DNA of 64,000 bases from Bacillus sp. SM2101 (GTDB lineage: Bacteria > Bacillota > Bacilli > Bacillales > SM2101). A program made the translations under genes and the position numbers. The notes beneath the pieces are model-generated. The model was not told the origin of the DNA and searched no databases. It saw only the letters and a list, made by a program, of their open reading frames with translations. Where the stretch lies: NCBI RefSeq assembly GCF_018588585.1, contig NZ_JAEUFG010000003.1:62001-126000 (forward strand). Reading direction: 5' to 3'. Shown here one piece after another: positions 48,976-58,981 of this stretch. Positions within the stretch are counted from its first letter, which is position 1. Each line of letters opens with the position of its first letter.

Positions 48976-49007
48976 GAAAAACGCCTATCCTAGGATAGGC
49001 GCTTTTC
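48976..49007. terminator. Bidirectional terminator between slaP side and tagA
   Basis: CGCCTATCC (48982-48990) with GGATAGGCG (48993-49001), flanked by A-rich and T-rich arms. On the minus strand it would end tagA, about 180 bases past its stop. Confidence 0.85.
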
Positions 49008-49184
49008 TCACTGGGCTACCAACCGAGATATTATATTCTCAAAAGCAAAAAGGATATAAATAGATCCTACAAGTATATATTACCATTGAAAAGCCTTAAT
49101 AACAAATGATTTTTGCCGTTAGTTTATACCTTTTTTTAAAAAAATCTACTTTCATATGATAAAAGAATGCAAAATGAAAAATTG

Positions 49185-49892
49185 TTACCTTTTCATCGCT
49201 TTTATTAGAAATTTAGGTAAGATTAATTGCCTTTTAAAACGCCACGGCTCCTTTATTAGCCGATATAGCCATTCTAAACCAAGCCTTTGAAATGACTCTG
49301 GCGCACGCTTTAAATTTCCAGAAATAACATCATAAGATCCACCTACACCTTGATACACAGTAGGATGCAGCTTATCCATATGTTTTATGATCCAGTTTTC
49401 TTGAGAAGGACTACCTAAGGCGACAAAAATAATATCAGGCTTAGCATGATTAATTGTATCAAAAACCACCTGCTCATCCTTCTCATATCCATGTAAAGAA
49501 CCGACAATTTGTATTCCCGGATATTTATCCTCAAGCCTTGCCTTTGCCTGATCAGCGACCCCAGGCTTTGCTCCATATAAAAACACTCTTTTTTTGTTAT
49601 TAGCGGCTGCCTCGCAAAGCTTAAGCATTGTATCAATACCTGTCACTCTACTCTTTATTTTGCCTCTTCTCATTTTTGATGCGAGAACGACTCCTATACC
49701 ATCAGGAATCTGATACGTGGCACTATTTAATAATTTGCGCAATGTAGCATCATTTTGGGCTTTCATTACCTTCTCAGGATTGATTGCCACAAGAAATGAT
49801 TTTTTATTTTCCTTCATATTATTTAATAATTCATCAATTAGTTCATCATACGAATGTGTGCATACATCTATACCTAATATTGTTTCCTTCAT
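49185..49892 (-). CDS. tagA: WecG/TagA/CpsF-family glycosyltransferase (ManNAc transferase)
   Basis: 235-residue peripheral membrane glycosyltransferase (GT26). Family members add N-acetylmannosamine to undecaprenyl-PP-GlcNAc, the first committed step of wall teichoic acid or related wall polysaccharide. Seen: conserved VAINPEKVMKAQ, the catalytic-region YQIPDGIGVV, VFLYGAKPG, FVALGSPSQENWI and GVGGSYDVISG, plus a basic C-terminal tail (RLIKEPWRFKRQL) that in the family mediates membrane binding. Start at 49892 chosen for AGGTGAT 11 bases upstream; a GTG at 49907 and ATG at 49904 overlap that site. The neighbouring dehydrogenase gene lies upstream on the same strand 115 bases away. Likely supplies wall polysaccharide to which SLH domains bind (inference). 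Confidence 0.92.
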   Translation of the reverse strand: MKETILGIDVCTHSYDELIDELLNNMKENKKSFLVAINPEKVMKAQNDATLRKLLNSATYQIPDGIGVVLASKMRRGKIKSRVTGIDTMLKLCEAAANNKKRVFLYGAKPGVADQAKARLEDKYPGIQIVGSLHGYEKDEQVVFDTINHAKPDIIFVALGSPSQENWIIKHMDKLHPTVYQGVGGSYDVISGNLKRAPESFQRLGLEWLYRLIKEPWRFKRQLILPKFLIKAMKR

Positions 49893-50006
49893 ATTCTCTT
49901 TCATCACCTTTTACAGGATGTTCATGACCCAATTGTCTCTTTAATTTTAACATACTTTATATTAAATCTTTACGTTAGTAAGGACCACCCTTGCTCACTT
50001 TTCTCG

Positions 50007-51281
50007 TTAGTTTTTCGAGTCGCCTAAACGAAGGACGTCAAAATCATGATCCTTCCATTTCTCTGCTTGAATACAGTTTTTCGTATCAAACACGATTTTC
50101 GTCCGTAATCGATTAGCGAATAATTCTGGATCCATGACCTTAAATTCATTATGATCTGTCAATATGACAATGATATCTGCATGATCAACTGCTTCTTCAA
50201 TGCTTTGAGTTTGGATATCCAAATTATTTTCCTTAATATGCGGATCATAAGCTGAACAATCAAGCCCTAGCTCGCGTAAATGATGAATGACATCAAGCGA
50301 TGGACTTTCACGCATATCATCTATGTTGCCTTTGAAGGCAAGACCAAACACCGCGACACGTCCATGATTAATCCCTTGATTGTCTAGGATTTCTTTTACC
50401 CTTCTTGCAGTATGCTCTGGCATACCATCATTTGTTTGACGAGCAAGTGTAATCATTTTTGCGAGGTCCGGCTCTAATTCAGCTAAAAACCAAGGATCTA
50501 CTGCAATACAATGTCCGCCTACACCTGGCCCAGGCAAATGGATATTCACACGAGGGTGGAAATTCGCTAGTTTAATTGCTTCCCAAGCATTAACATTTAA
50601 TTTTTCACTAATTTTGGCCAATTCATTCGCAAAAGCGATATTAACATCACGGTACGTATTCTCAATTACCTTGACCATTTCAGCTGTCGTCGCATCTGTC
50701 ACGTGAATCTTTCCTTTTACGAAAGTCCTATAAAGCTCTACTGTTAAACGACTTGATTCTTCGTTAATCCCACCAACGATCCGGTCATTATTCGTTAATT
50801 CTTCAAATACTTTTCCTGGAATAACTCGTTCTGGTGAATGTGAAATAAATAACTCTGTACCGATATCTAAATTAGCTTCTTTTAATACAGGGATCATAAC
50901 ATCTTCAACTGTACGTGGTGGAACTGTTGATTCTAAAATGATGAGGTTTCCCTTCCTCACATAAGGTACAATTGCCTCTGTTGCTGCTCGTACGTAATCT
51001 AAATTGGCTGTCTTGTCTTCATTAATCGGTGATGGCACAGCTATAATAAATACTTCAGCTTCTTCAGGTGTCGTTGAAGCGGTAAAATTCCCGCTATCTA
51101 CCGCGATATTTAATCTTTCTTGTAGACCTGCTTCCTCTATATGTAACTGCTTATTTTGTATCATCTTCACTGCTGTTGCATTAATATCTACTCCATGGAC
51201 ACGCATACCATGATTAGCAAACATTACTGCGGTCGGTAATCCTATATATCCTAAGCCTACTATACAAAGCTTTTTAGTCAT
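50007..51281 (-). CDS. wecC: Nucleotide-sugar dehydrogenase, UDP-ManNAc (WecC) type
   Basis: 424-residue cytosolic NAD-dependent enzyme that oxidises a UDP-sugar C6 alcohol to the uronic acid in two steps. Seen: Rossmann motif at the N-terminus (CIVGLGYIGLPTA), VPSPINEDKTANLDYV, ESTVPPRTVED, the central domain, and catalytic Cys258 in GPGVGGHCIAVDPWF. That form of the Cys motif fits the UDP-N-acetylmannosamine/UDP-N-acetylgalactosamine branch better than the UDP-glucose branch. Start at 51281 with AAAGGAGAT upstream. Together with tagA and the epimerase at the window end it points to a ManNAcA-containing wall or capsular polymer; substrate is inferred, not proven. Confidence 0.9.
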   Translation of the reverse strand: MTKKLCIVGLGYIGLPTAVMFANHGMRVHGVDINATAVKMIQNKQLHIEEAGLQERLNIAVDSGNFTASTTPEEAEVFIIAVPSPINEDKTANLDYVRAATEAIVPYVRKGNLIILESTVPPRTVEDVMIPVLKEANLDIGTELFISHSPERVIPGKVFEELTNNDRIVGGINEESSRLTVELYRTFVKGKIHVTDATTAEMVKVIENTYRDVNIAFANELAKISEKLNVNAWEAIKLANFHPRVNIHLPGPGVGGHCIAVDPWFLAELEPDLAKMITLARQTNDGMPEHTARRVKEILDNQGINHGRVAVFGLAFKGNIDDMRESPSLDVIHHLRELGLDCSAYDPHIKENNLDIQTQSIEEAVDHADIIVILTDHNEFKVMDPELFANRLRTKIVFDTKNCIQAEKWKDHDFDVLRLGDSKN

Positions 51282-51527
51282 GACAAAAATATCTCCTTTA
51301 CAATTTCAGTAAAACGTTAGTTAATCTATATTATATCGAAAAATGTCAAATGATGATAGTTTGATAAGAATTGATAATGAAATTGTAACAATACTGTATT
51401 TATTCGCTAAAATCCTAAATAATTGAAATTGGTGTACGATATATAAAAAGAAGAATTTTTATTTATATAACATTTATTCATTTATATATGATAGGTATAC
51501 TAAGCCTTTATTGGAGGGAGTTTTCAC

Positions 51528-52493
51528 ATGTTTAAAAAGTATATGATTTTTATTATCTCAATATTATTAGTTTTACCATTTATTACGAATTCAGCTTCAG
51601 CGGTTACATACCCAAATTTAGTTGAATCTAAGCCAGAGGATAATGACCAACATGTTCCATTAGGCACTGATATTTATTTTGAATTCAACGAAGATATATT
51701 AGAATACGATATAAATAAAATTAAATTACTTAGAAAGCTCTCAAACAATAATTATAAAGAGGAAAAGATTAAGCAAGTTAAGGTCTCTGATGAAGTATTA
51801 ACAGTCATTCCTGAAAATAAGCTACTTTTTAATAAAGATTATAAGCTTGAGATTGAATCATACTCTATTGAATTATCGAATGGCTTATATTCTCGCAAAA
51901 TCACACACGACTTTAAAACGAATTATATGACTTTTTATGAAGTTATGGCTGTTGAAAGCGGAGAAATTTCGAAGCTTTTTGCAAACTATTCACCACGTCA
52001 ATTAATAGTCACAGCTCCCGAGAGGTATGTTGATAAAATTGCTGTAAACCATAAAAAACAAGGTGCTTTTAAAGATCAAGTTACTACTGATGTAACTGAT
52101 ACTTTAACGAGTATCGATATTTTCGTAAATAGTAAAGATGTTGAAAAAGTAAAAGTTGAAATCTACGAAGAGAATACGAGGGTTGCGACAAAGTACGCCA
52201 AAAGATATGAATATAGTAGTAATAGACAAGAATATAATATTGGTTTCGGTAATCTACCTGTAAATTTTGATGTAAAAGTGACTGTTCTTGATAAAAATCT
52301 TGAGATTAAAGATAAGAAATTTGTCAAAGTAGTTTCTGAAGATCAACTTATTACAAATGTAATAGAAAATTATAAATATAAAACAGCTGGCGAAAGTAAC
52401 TCGTTAGCTGAGCTCATGGCAGATCCTAAGCTATTTAATACTTATTTGAATGAACATAATATGAATGATATAAGGGTACAGGTTGATAAATAA
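51528..52493 (+). CDS. Secreted Ig-like (SbsA/Big_5-type) protein, first of a pair
   Basis: 321 residues. Signal peptide (MFKKYMIFIISILLVLPFITNSASA), then an SbsA-type bacterial Ig-like domain (about 30-130: SKPEDNDQHVPLGTDIYFEFNEDI ... FNKDYKLEIES) and a further beta-rich region of unknown type. No SLH, LPxTG or transmembrane anchor seen. Start at 51528 with GGAGGG upstream. The stop codon overlaps the next start (TAATG), so the two proteins are translationally coupled and probably act together. In family terms, such domains occur in S-layer and surface proteins. The gene is divergent from the dehydrogenase, with a 246-base shared promoter region. Specific function unknown. Confidence 0.82.
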   Translation: MFKKYMIFIISILLVLPFITNSASAVTYPNLVESKPEDNDQHVPLGTDIYFEFNEDILEYDINKIKLLRKLSNNNYKEEKIKQVKVSDEVLTVIPENKLLFNKDYKLEIESYSIELSNGLYSRKITHDFKTNYMTFYEVMAVESGEISKLFANYSPRQLIVTAPERYVDKIAVNHKKQGAFKDQVTTDVTDTLTSIDIFVNSKDVEKVKVEIYEENTRVATKYAKRYEYSSNRQEYNIGFGNLPVNFDVKVTVLDKNLEIKDKKFVKVVSEDQLITNVIENYKYKTAGESNSLAELMADPKLFNTYLNEHNMNDIRVQVDK

Positions 52494-53188
52494 TGAATAA
52501 TAAAATTGTCGTTTTTTTCGTTACGTTGTTCGTCATCTTAGCATTAGCTATTTCTTTTCCAAATGATCCGCTCCAAGCTTCTGACCCAGAGTTATGGGAA
52601 GAAAGCAATATAAATGACCCTCTCAAGCGGTGGGAGATATCATTTAATGAACAGGTAAGAACTAAAAGTGTTGCGTATGATAGAGTATATATTATTGATA
52701 ACCAAAATAAGCGTTTGAAAACTGATTTACAAGTTAGCTCAAATGGAAAAACAATTATGATTACTCCACTTGAGCAATACAAAACCGATACAAAATATTG
52801 GTTATACATTGATAAGTCTGTTCGATCAGTCAATATGGATCCACTCAAGAAAAGCGTAATCATGCCATTTTCTTTATCAGATCAAGTTGCTACGGGCGGC
52901 TCGCCTATAGCAGTTAAAAATGATGTGCAAGATACAAGTACAGCTGATAGTCAGGAACAAGCAAAAATGACTATTCAAGTTGAAAAATATGATATGTTTG
53001 CAGATGTAACAGTGACAACAAGCTCAAATGTACAATCAGTACTTATGGATAACATAACGATGCAATACGTTGGTAATAATACATTTAATCTTGGAATAGT
53101 AGATATTATGCCAGGAGATAAGCTGAATTTTAAAGCGCTCGACCAAAATGGCAAGGTGCTTGAAAACATAAAACATGAAGTGAGATAA
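52493..53188 (+). CDS. Secreted or membrane-anchored Ig-like protein, second of a pair
   Basis: 231 residues. An N-terminal hydrophobic segment (KIVVFFVTLFVILALAIS) serves as signal peptide or anchor; then an Ig-like domain (about 40-130: RWEISFNEQVRTKSVAYDRVYIID ... YKTDTKYWLYIDKSV) resembling the one in the preceding gene, a Gln/Asp linker and a small C-terminal beta domain. It starts inside the stop codon of the previous gene (TAATG), which explains the absence of a strong ribosome site of its own. A hairpin terminator follows 28 bases after the stop. No enzymatic motif. Likely a partner of the upstream protein at the cell surface. Confidence 0.8.
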   Translation: MNNKIVVFFVTLFVILALAISFPNDPLQASDPELWEESNINDPLKRWEISFNEQVRTKSVAYDRVYIIDNQNKRLKTDLQVSSNGKTIMITPLEQYKTDTKYWLYIDKSVRSVNMDPLKKSVIMPFSLSDQVATGGSPIAVKNDVQDTSTADSQEQAKMTIQVEKYDMFADVTVTTSSNVQSVLMDNITMQYVGNNTFNLGIVDIMPGDKLNFKALDQNGKVLENIKHEVR

Positions 53189-53215
53189 GCTTTCACCGTA
53201 CCCTATTCTGAAAAT

Positions 53216-53249
53216 GTGGCTCCTATACTGTGTAAGGAGCCACTTCGTT
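53216..53249 (+). terminator. Terminator of the Ig-like protein pair
   Basis: GTGGCTCCT (53216-53224) with AGGAGCCAC (53235-53243), 9-bp stem, 10-base loop, then TTCGTTT. Confidence 0.75.
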
Positions 53250-53363
53250 TGAAAATATGTATCGTCTTATAAGAAGAATGGTGTTGGAGGGATATAAACA
53301 CCATACAAACCTTTATAAACGACAACCTTCTTTATTAGCAACTATATTTTTGGAGATGTGAAT

Positions 53364-53663
53364 ATGTTAAAAAAATCCTTAATAAGCTTTTTTGTTTGTT
53401 TTTTAGTGTTAATTAATCTAGTCATTTGGCCAATTATTTTGCAAGAAAAACCTCAGGATGATAAAGCCGAGAGCAGTGATACTGAAACAACGAGCTCACA
53501 TGCGAATAATACGACAGATGAATCCTCTGAAGAAGAATCGAGTGATGATGAACAGATTGAAGAATCAAATCCTGAAGAAAATCCTGAACAAAATACTGAA
53601 AGTGAACAAGCTGAAGAAATTGTTGATCAAGAGGAACAATTTCAAATTATTGATATAAAATAG
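53364..53663 (+). CDS. Small acidic membrane-anchored protein
   Basis: 99 residues: one hydrophobic segment (KSLISFFVCFLVLINLVIWPIIL, about 4-27) and then an extremely acidic, Ser/Thr/Glu/Gln-rich tail of about 65 residues, ending FQIIDIK. With the hydrophobic part at the N-terminus the tail would be outside the cell. ATG at 53364 is preferred to a GTG two codons earlier because GGAG lies 8 bases upstream. No homology recognised. It follows the Ig-like pair on the same strand but after a terminator, so it has its own transcript. The tail looks low-complexity and disordered. Confidence 0.65.
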   Translation: MLKKSLISFFVCFLVLINLVIWPIILQEKPQDDKAESSDTETTSSHANNTTDESSEEESSDDEQIEESNPEENPEQNTESEQAEEIVDQEEQFQIIDIK

Positions 53664-54301
53664 GGCATGTAATAGAGACCTTCCATTTTTAGCAAAGCAT
53701 GAATGGTAGCATAATTGAATAGTGAATACACACCATAAGTCCTTGTAAAAAAGGTACCCTAGTCATTACGCTGGATCGCTTAAGCGTGTTAGTTCATTGG
53801 ATTGGGAATGAGTTCAGCTTCCCTTAGCAGATTTAACACAAACAGCCTTTCCTACCAATTGAAGCTTATGAAAGACAAACCCACTCATTATCAATGGATA
53901 ATCATCGGCAATGAGTGGATTTCTTTGTTAAGTAGACCTTGTTTTAAAGCGTTCAATAAAACTGTTGTTGCTAACACATAAATATATGTACCTATAAAAT
54001 GAGGTGCATCATCACTTTTCTTCTAAAAAAAATTACAATCGTATAACACACCCCTAGTTGATACAATTTAATAGCAATCGCAAACAAAGTTCATGCACGG
54101 ATTGTTGAAAGGTTCTTCAATATTGAATTTTGTTGTTAACTTCTATTACCATGAGACTATTTCGACAGTTTCCCATCCCGTTAAGTGCTAGAGGTTATTC
54201 CTTTGTTTTACCAAAAGTGGGTCGACAGTGCTGTATGAGGTGGTTTACAATGATAAGATATGGTATTTTTCGGTGTGAATTTGTCATAATGGAGGGTTTG
54301 T
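53664..54301. other. Gap upstream of ywqB
   Basis: No supported gene. CCACTCATT (about 53882) and AATGAGTGG (about 53911) form a terminator-like stem followed by ATTTCTTTG. The stretch 53965-54095 has AGGTGCATCATCACTTTTCTTC and CGCAAACAAAGTTCATG, and looks like a heavily decayed copy of the dispersed repeat. Confidence 0.45.
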
Positions 54302-55933
54302 ATGCTTCAAGATGTGCTTTCTAAGGAGCAAGTTGTCAATTGCGCAGAAAAAATTAAAGAATTACTTGCCCCGGACAACGAGAAGGACAGAATATTAGCG
54401 AATAAAGGTCTTCTTCTTTATCGCCAAGGAAACGTATATAACGTCAACGTTGAAGAAGACGTAGTCAGAGCGCGAGTGCAAGATGTCACACCATTTGATG
54501 TCAGCCTTGATTTGGATTTTATTCAATTCAGTGAATGCACTTGTACAGCAGAACATTTTTGTAGACACCAGCTTGCTGTCTTTTTTTCGGTTTATGCTGC
54601 AGTCGATCGCGTAGGTAACTTCTTAGAGGAATGGAAGAGAAGTAGAACAAAGATTGTCGAAAATATAGCTTTAAGTACGCTAGGTACCAAGAAGGTCATT
54701 GCGAAATATGAAGAAAAATCTATCGCTAGTTGGATGGATTTTTTTGAAAAAGAATATACTTCTTTTTTACAGCAGCGTTCACATGACGACAATTATTTTT
54801 TTGCTAGCCTTTATCATCGCTATTACGCTAACTTAAAAGGCGAAGCACCGACTCAACTAGAATTAAAGCGCTTATTTACCATGCATGCCGGCTTAACAAC
54901 CATGGCAAAGATGAACGAACATTTAACTGACATAAGCATGTCAAGTTATGGCATGGATAACTATGTTACTCCATATATACACCACCTCGTAGATGACATC
55001 ATAGAACAAGCTGAACTACTTGGTAACGTTACTTTACCATTTATTTTTGATTCTTTATTACAAGAGAGTATTGAAAGGCTTCATACGCTCTTTATTCCAA
55101 TAAATCAATTTAAGTATGATCGAATGACTGTTTATCGCGTCATTTGGTCTAAGCTATTACAAAAAAAACAATGGGTTGACTTAGAAAGAGCATGGCTACA
55201 AACACGACTAGACGAGCGAGAAAATGAGGATAAGAAAGCTGATTTATATGTGATAGCCCTTGCACATATGGCATTTTTAGATAAAAACGATGAGGATGCA
55301 ATTAGCTTATATTCACAGCTTGATGACCCTACTGCCTTACCGTACAGCTTTACATGGCTCATACAGTTAGCCGACAAAAAAGCATGGGCAAGAATGGATC
55401 CCTGGGTTTACGATATGTTAACGAAGCTAGATGAGTATATATCGTCTTCCCACTCCTATGACCAAAGTCGAACGATGACAAGAAAAATATTACATTTACT
55501 TGCTGACTACAGTTCAGAGTCTAATAAAGACGATGTATATGTCGAAGCGATGGAAAAGCTGTTACCTTATAGCTATTATGAATTTGATGATTATTTGTAT
55601 ACACATGAACAATATAAAAAATGGGTTGATCTACAAATTTTAGTAGGTTTCGCTGTTGATGAGCATGACAGATATACGTTAAAGGAAATTGAGGAAAAGG
55701 ATCGCGAAGTGCTACTCCCCTACTATCACTATTCCATCATGAAAATGGTGAAGCTAAAAAATCGTCAAAGCTATAAGCAAGCTATTAAATTTTTAAAAAA
55801 GCTGCGCGCACATTATCGTAAGCTAAAGCGAGAAAATGATTGGAATATATATATAAACAAGCTCGCCACGTCCCATAAAAGACTGCGTGCCTTTCAGGAA
55901 GAGTTAAGGAAAGGAAAGTTGCTTCATGAATAG
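54302..55933 (+). CDS. ywqB: SWIM zinc-finger protein (YwqB-like)
   Basis: 543 residues. A SWIM zinc-binding motif is visible at about 79-89 (CTCTAEHFCRH, pattern CxC-x5-CxH); the rest is alpha-helical with no catalytic motif. In B. subtilis the YwqB-type SWIM protein is encoded next to the SNF2 helicase YwqA, as here: the two genes overlap by 8 bases and are on the same strand, so they are translationally coupled and probably form one DNA-acting complex. SWIM motifs mediate DNA or protein binding. Start at 54302 with GGAGGG 5 bases upstream. The physiological role of the pair is not established. Confidence 0.85.
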   Translation: MLQDVLSKEQVVNCAEKIKELLAPDNEKDRILANKGLLLYRQGNVYNVNVEEDVVRARVQDVTPFDVSLDLDFIQFSECTCTAEHFCRHQLAVFFSVYAAVDRVGNFLEEWKRSRTKIVENIALSTLGTKKVIAKYEEKSIASWMDFFEKEYTSFLQQRSHDDNYFFASLYHRYYANLKGEAPTQLELKRLFTMHAGLTTMAKMNEHLTDISMSSYGMDNYVTPYIHHLVDDIIEQAELLGNVTLPFIFDSLLQESIERLHTLFIPINQFKYDRMTVYRVIWSKLLQKKQWVDLERAWLQTRLDERENEDKKADLYVIALAHMAFLDKNDEDAISLYSQLDDPTALPYSFTWLIQLADKKAWARMDPWVYDMLTKLDEYISSSHSYDQSRTMTRKILHLLADYSSESNKDDVYVEAMEKLLPYSYYEFDDYLYTHEQYKKWVDLQILVGFAVDEHDRYTLKEIEEKDREVLLPYYHYSIMKMVKLKNRQSYKQAIKFLKKLRAHYRKLKRENDWNIYINKLATSHKRLRAFQEELRKGKLLHE

Positions 55934-58769
55934 TACATTAGCGTTGCACATCGACACGTTAATAGTTGAAGATCAGTTTTTTATATACGATCGTTCCGTC
56001 GTTGAGGACAACGATTATGAGAAGCTATTTCTCTGGCATGAAGCCTCTTTTTATGGATCATTTCTTAAAATGCAAACCGTAAAAGGTGTGAAGGGAGTCA
56101 TTCTTTCTCCTTGGGAAGCACTCGACTTTTTTGCTAAGGATGTTCATAACTCATTTATACATGTTGACTGGAGTGAGGAAAGCCAGCTATATAGGAAAAT
56201 TGCACCTCTGCTAAAAGAAGCCCTTACGAGTACAGACTTTTTACCAGACTATCATAGTTGGAAACTTCACCAACGATTCAGGTGGAAATTAACTGACGTT
56301 TGGCTTTCAGAGATCAAGGAAGCTGTTAATCATAATGAAGAGCACGAAAGTATTGCTATAGCATGGTTCTCTAGTGCTTTAGCAAATTGGCTCCAATCCG
56401 ATGATGAACTAAAAAATGTATGGAATGACATTGAACAAACATTCCCACTCATTAGCCTCAACGCACATGATGAACATCAACGCCTCCAGTCTAGTGAGAT
56501 AGACCCGAAGCATGATCAAAAACACCCTCAGACGATCGTCTTTAGTGAAGATGATTGGTTAGAAAAGATCGGTTGGAAACTAGATACAACGCCCTTTACT
56601 GTTGGATTGCGACTTGATGAACCTGAGCAGGATGATGGAATTTGGCTGTTAGAAACGTTTTTACGCTCAAAGGACAATAAAGACGAGCTAATGATTTTGA
56701 ATGAAGATCAACTGCCAACCAAATGGAAGCCATTTATTGATCGCATTGAAAGAGAACAAACATTGTGGGGAAAACTTATTCCTTGGCTACAAACAGATAG
56801 AGGTATACTGGCAAAGTTAACAGAACAGCATGCATGGGAATTTTTAACCGAGGCAAGTGAAACATTGCTCTCAGCAGGTGTTGAAATTTTGCTGCCATCA
56901 TGGTGGCAAGCATTAAAGGATACGAACCTCTCTATGAAAGCGAAGGTTAAATCGACATCATCCAACGGTAGAAAATCTTTTGTCGGCTTAACACAGCTAA
57001 TAGATTTCGATTGGCGATTTTCGACAAATGGTATCGATTTATCGGAAGACGAATTTTTGACACTCGTCGACCAGAAACGACGCCTTGTCAACATACGGGG
57101 AAAATGGGTGAAGCTTGACCCAGAATTTATTAGAAGAGTACAAAGCGTTCTTGAGAAAGCAAACAAAGAAGGCTTGCATTTTCGAGACATTCTTGAACAA
57201 GAGCTATTACGAGATGAGTTAACAGATGGTCAATCCCCTGCGGATGACAGACCATTTGCAATGATCCAAATTGAATTGAATCGCCATTTAAAAAACATGT
57301 TAAAGCAGCTAAATGAAGTTCAAGAGATTCCTTCAGCAACAATCCCAGCTACATTTTGTGGTGAGCTGCGTCCTTATCAGCAACAAGGTGTTGACTGGCT
57401 GTTATTTTTACGTAAATTTGGTTTTGGTGCATGTTTAGCTGATGATATGGGCCTTGGCAAAACGATTCAAATGATTGCTTATTTGTTAAAGGTTAAAGAG
57501 GAAGGAAAAAAACATAAGCCATCTCTATTAATTTGTCCAACTTCCGTTTTAGGTAACTGGCAAAAAGAACTTGAAAAGTTTGCACCTTCGTTACGTATTC
57601 ATTTGCATTATGGTTCTTACCGTGCAAAAGGTGATATATTTGAGTCCACTGTTCACAATGCCGATGTAGTAATCACTTCATATGGACTGTCACACCTTGA
57701 TTTTGAAGATCTTTCAAGCATACAGTGGGGAACGATTTGCATCGATGAAGCACAAAATATTAAAAATGCGGACACAAAACAGTCTAAAGCGATACGCCAA
57801 TTAGTAGGTGAACACCATATTGCGTTAACAGGTACACCGATGGAAAATCGACTTTCGGAATTATGGTCAATATTTGATTTTAGTAACCCAGGTTATTTAG
57901 GAAGCCTAGGTAAGTTCCACAAAGACTATGTGAACCCGATTGAAAAAGACCGATCTGAGCAACACATTAAAAAGCTACAAAAATTAACTCGGCCCTTCTT
58001 ATTACGTCGCACAAAAACCGATCAAGAAGTAGCATTGAATTTACCTGATAAACAGGAACAGAAGGAATATTGCCCGCTTACTGTGGAGCAAGCATCATTA
58101 TATGAACAGCTTGTTCAAGACACGCTTACAAAGATTGAGCAAGAAACAGGGATCAAACGCAAAGGCTTAATTCTAACGATGCTCAGTAAATTGAAGCAAC
58201 TATGTAATCACCCTGCTCTCTATTTAAAAGAAGAGCAACCGCTTGATGTATTGAATCGATCTACAAAGCTTGGTAAGCTACGAGAGCTTATCGACAATAT
58301 TCGTGAAAGTGATGAAAGCTGTCTCATTTTCACACAATATATTGGTATGGGTAATATGATCAAAAAATTGTTAGAAGATGAGCTCGGTGAAGAAATATTA
58401 TTCCTGAATGGTAGCTTAGCTAAAACAAAGCGTGATCAAATGATCACACGCTTTCAAAATAAAGAAGTAAACATCATGATTTTATCATTAAAAGCTGGTG
58501 GAACCGGCTTAAACTTAACCGCTGCTAATCACGTCATTCATTTTGACCGTTGGTGGAATCCTGCAGTAGAAAATCAGGCAACTGATCGAGCACACCGAAT
58601 TGGGCAAAAACGTTTCGTGCACGTCCATAAATTTATCTCGACTGGTACGCTTGAAGAAAAAATTGATCAAATGCTTGAGCAAAAGCAAGCGCTAAACGAT
58701 CAAATTATTCAAACTGAAGCATGGATTACAGAACTATCTACAGAGGAGCTGCAAAACTTGTTGCTGTAA
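55926..58769 (+). CDS. ywqA: SNF2-family DNA helicase/translocase (YwqA-like)
   Basis: 947 residues. N-terminal region of about 440 residues typical of bacterial SNF2 proteins (includes an SNF2_N-associated segment), then the two-lobed SF2 motor: Walker A DDMGLGKTIQ (about 506), DEAQ box (607-610), GTPMENR, and the helicase C lobe with LSLKAGGTGLNLTAAN and DRAHRIGQ. The motor would move along double-stranded DNA and displace bound proteins; related proteins work in DNA repair or transcription recycling. It begins 8 bases before the ywqB stop and shares that transcript. All motor motifs are intact. Confidence 0.93.
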   Translation: MNSTLALHIDTLIVEDQFFIYDRSVVEDNDYEKLFLWHEASFYGSFLKMQTVKGVKGVILSPWEALDFFAKDVHNSFIHVDWSEESQLYRKIAPLLKEALTSTDFLPDYHSWKLHQRFRWKLTDVWLSEIKEAVNHNEEHESIAIAWFSSALANWLQSDDELKNVWNDIEQTFPLISLNAHDEHQRLQSSEIDPKHDQKHPQTIVFSEDDWLEKIGWKLDTTPFTVGLRLDEPEQDDGIWLLETFLRSKDNKDELMILNEDQLPTKWKPFIDRIEREQTLWGKLIPWLQTDRGILAKLTEQHAWEFLTEASETLLSAGVEILLPSWWQALKDTNLSMKAKVKSTSSNGRKSFVGLTQLIDFDWRFSTNGIDLSEDEFLTLVDQKRRLVNIRGKWVKLDPEFIRRVQSVLEKANKEGLHFRDILEQELLRDELTDGQSPADDRPFAMIQIELNRHLKNMLKQLNEVQEIPSATIPATFCGELRPYQQQGVDWLLFLRKFGFGACLADDMGLGKTIQMIAYLLKVKEEGKKHKPSLLICPTSVLGNWQKELEKFAPSLRIHLHYGSYRAKGDIFESTVHNADVVITSYGLSHLDFEDLSSIQWGTICIDEAQNIKNADTKQSKAIRQLVGEHHIALTGTPMENRLSELWSIFDFSNPGYLGSLGKFHKDYVNPIEKDRSEQHIKKLQKLTRPFLLRRTKTDQEVALNLPDKQEQKEYCPLTVEQASLYEQLVQDTLTKIEQETGIKRKGLILTMLSKLKQLCNHPALYLKEEQPLDVLNRSTKLGKLRELIDNIRESDESCLIFTQYIGMGNMIKKLLEDELGEEILFLNGSLAKTKRDQMITRFQNKEVNIMILSLKAGGTGLNLTAANHVIHFDRWWNPAVENQATDRAHRIGQKRFVHVHKFISTGTLEEKIDQMLEQKQALNDQIIQTEAWITELSTEELQNLLL

Positions 58770-58911
58770 GTTGGTGAACTGAATACGTTTCATCTTATAT
58801 TTGTTAACAAGCTATAAAGTCCATATTAAACTCTAGAGCAGGTTTCACCTAATGAGCTGTTGTAGATATAGAGGCAACCAGTTTGCCAATTAGCTACTCT
58901 TGATAAATACC

Positions 58912-58935
58912 TCCCCCCTACTTAGGTATGGGGGA
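58912..58935. other. C6/G5 hairpin upstream of a 39-codon ORF
   Basis: TCCCCC and GGGGGA are separated by about 12 bases, 45 bases before the small ORF at 58982. It is unusually GC-rich for this region and may be a leader structure or the end of a lost element. Confidence 0.4.
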
Positions 58936-58981
58936 CCCATCTCATAGCGAACTAAAACATCGATCAAGGAGGTAGGAAGAT

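Noticed and set aside
52435-52863. 142-codon open frame antisense to the Ig-like pair
   Set aside because: Overlaps two coupled genes with good signals; no supporting site of its own.
54130-54324. 64-codon frame overlapping the ywqB start
   Set aside because: No ribosome site and it overlaps a better supported start at 54302.
56708-57190. 160-codon open frame antisense to the SNF2 helicase
   Set aside because: It lies fully opposite an intact helicase gene, has no ribosome site, and its composition mirrors the sense codons.
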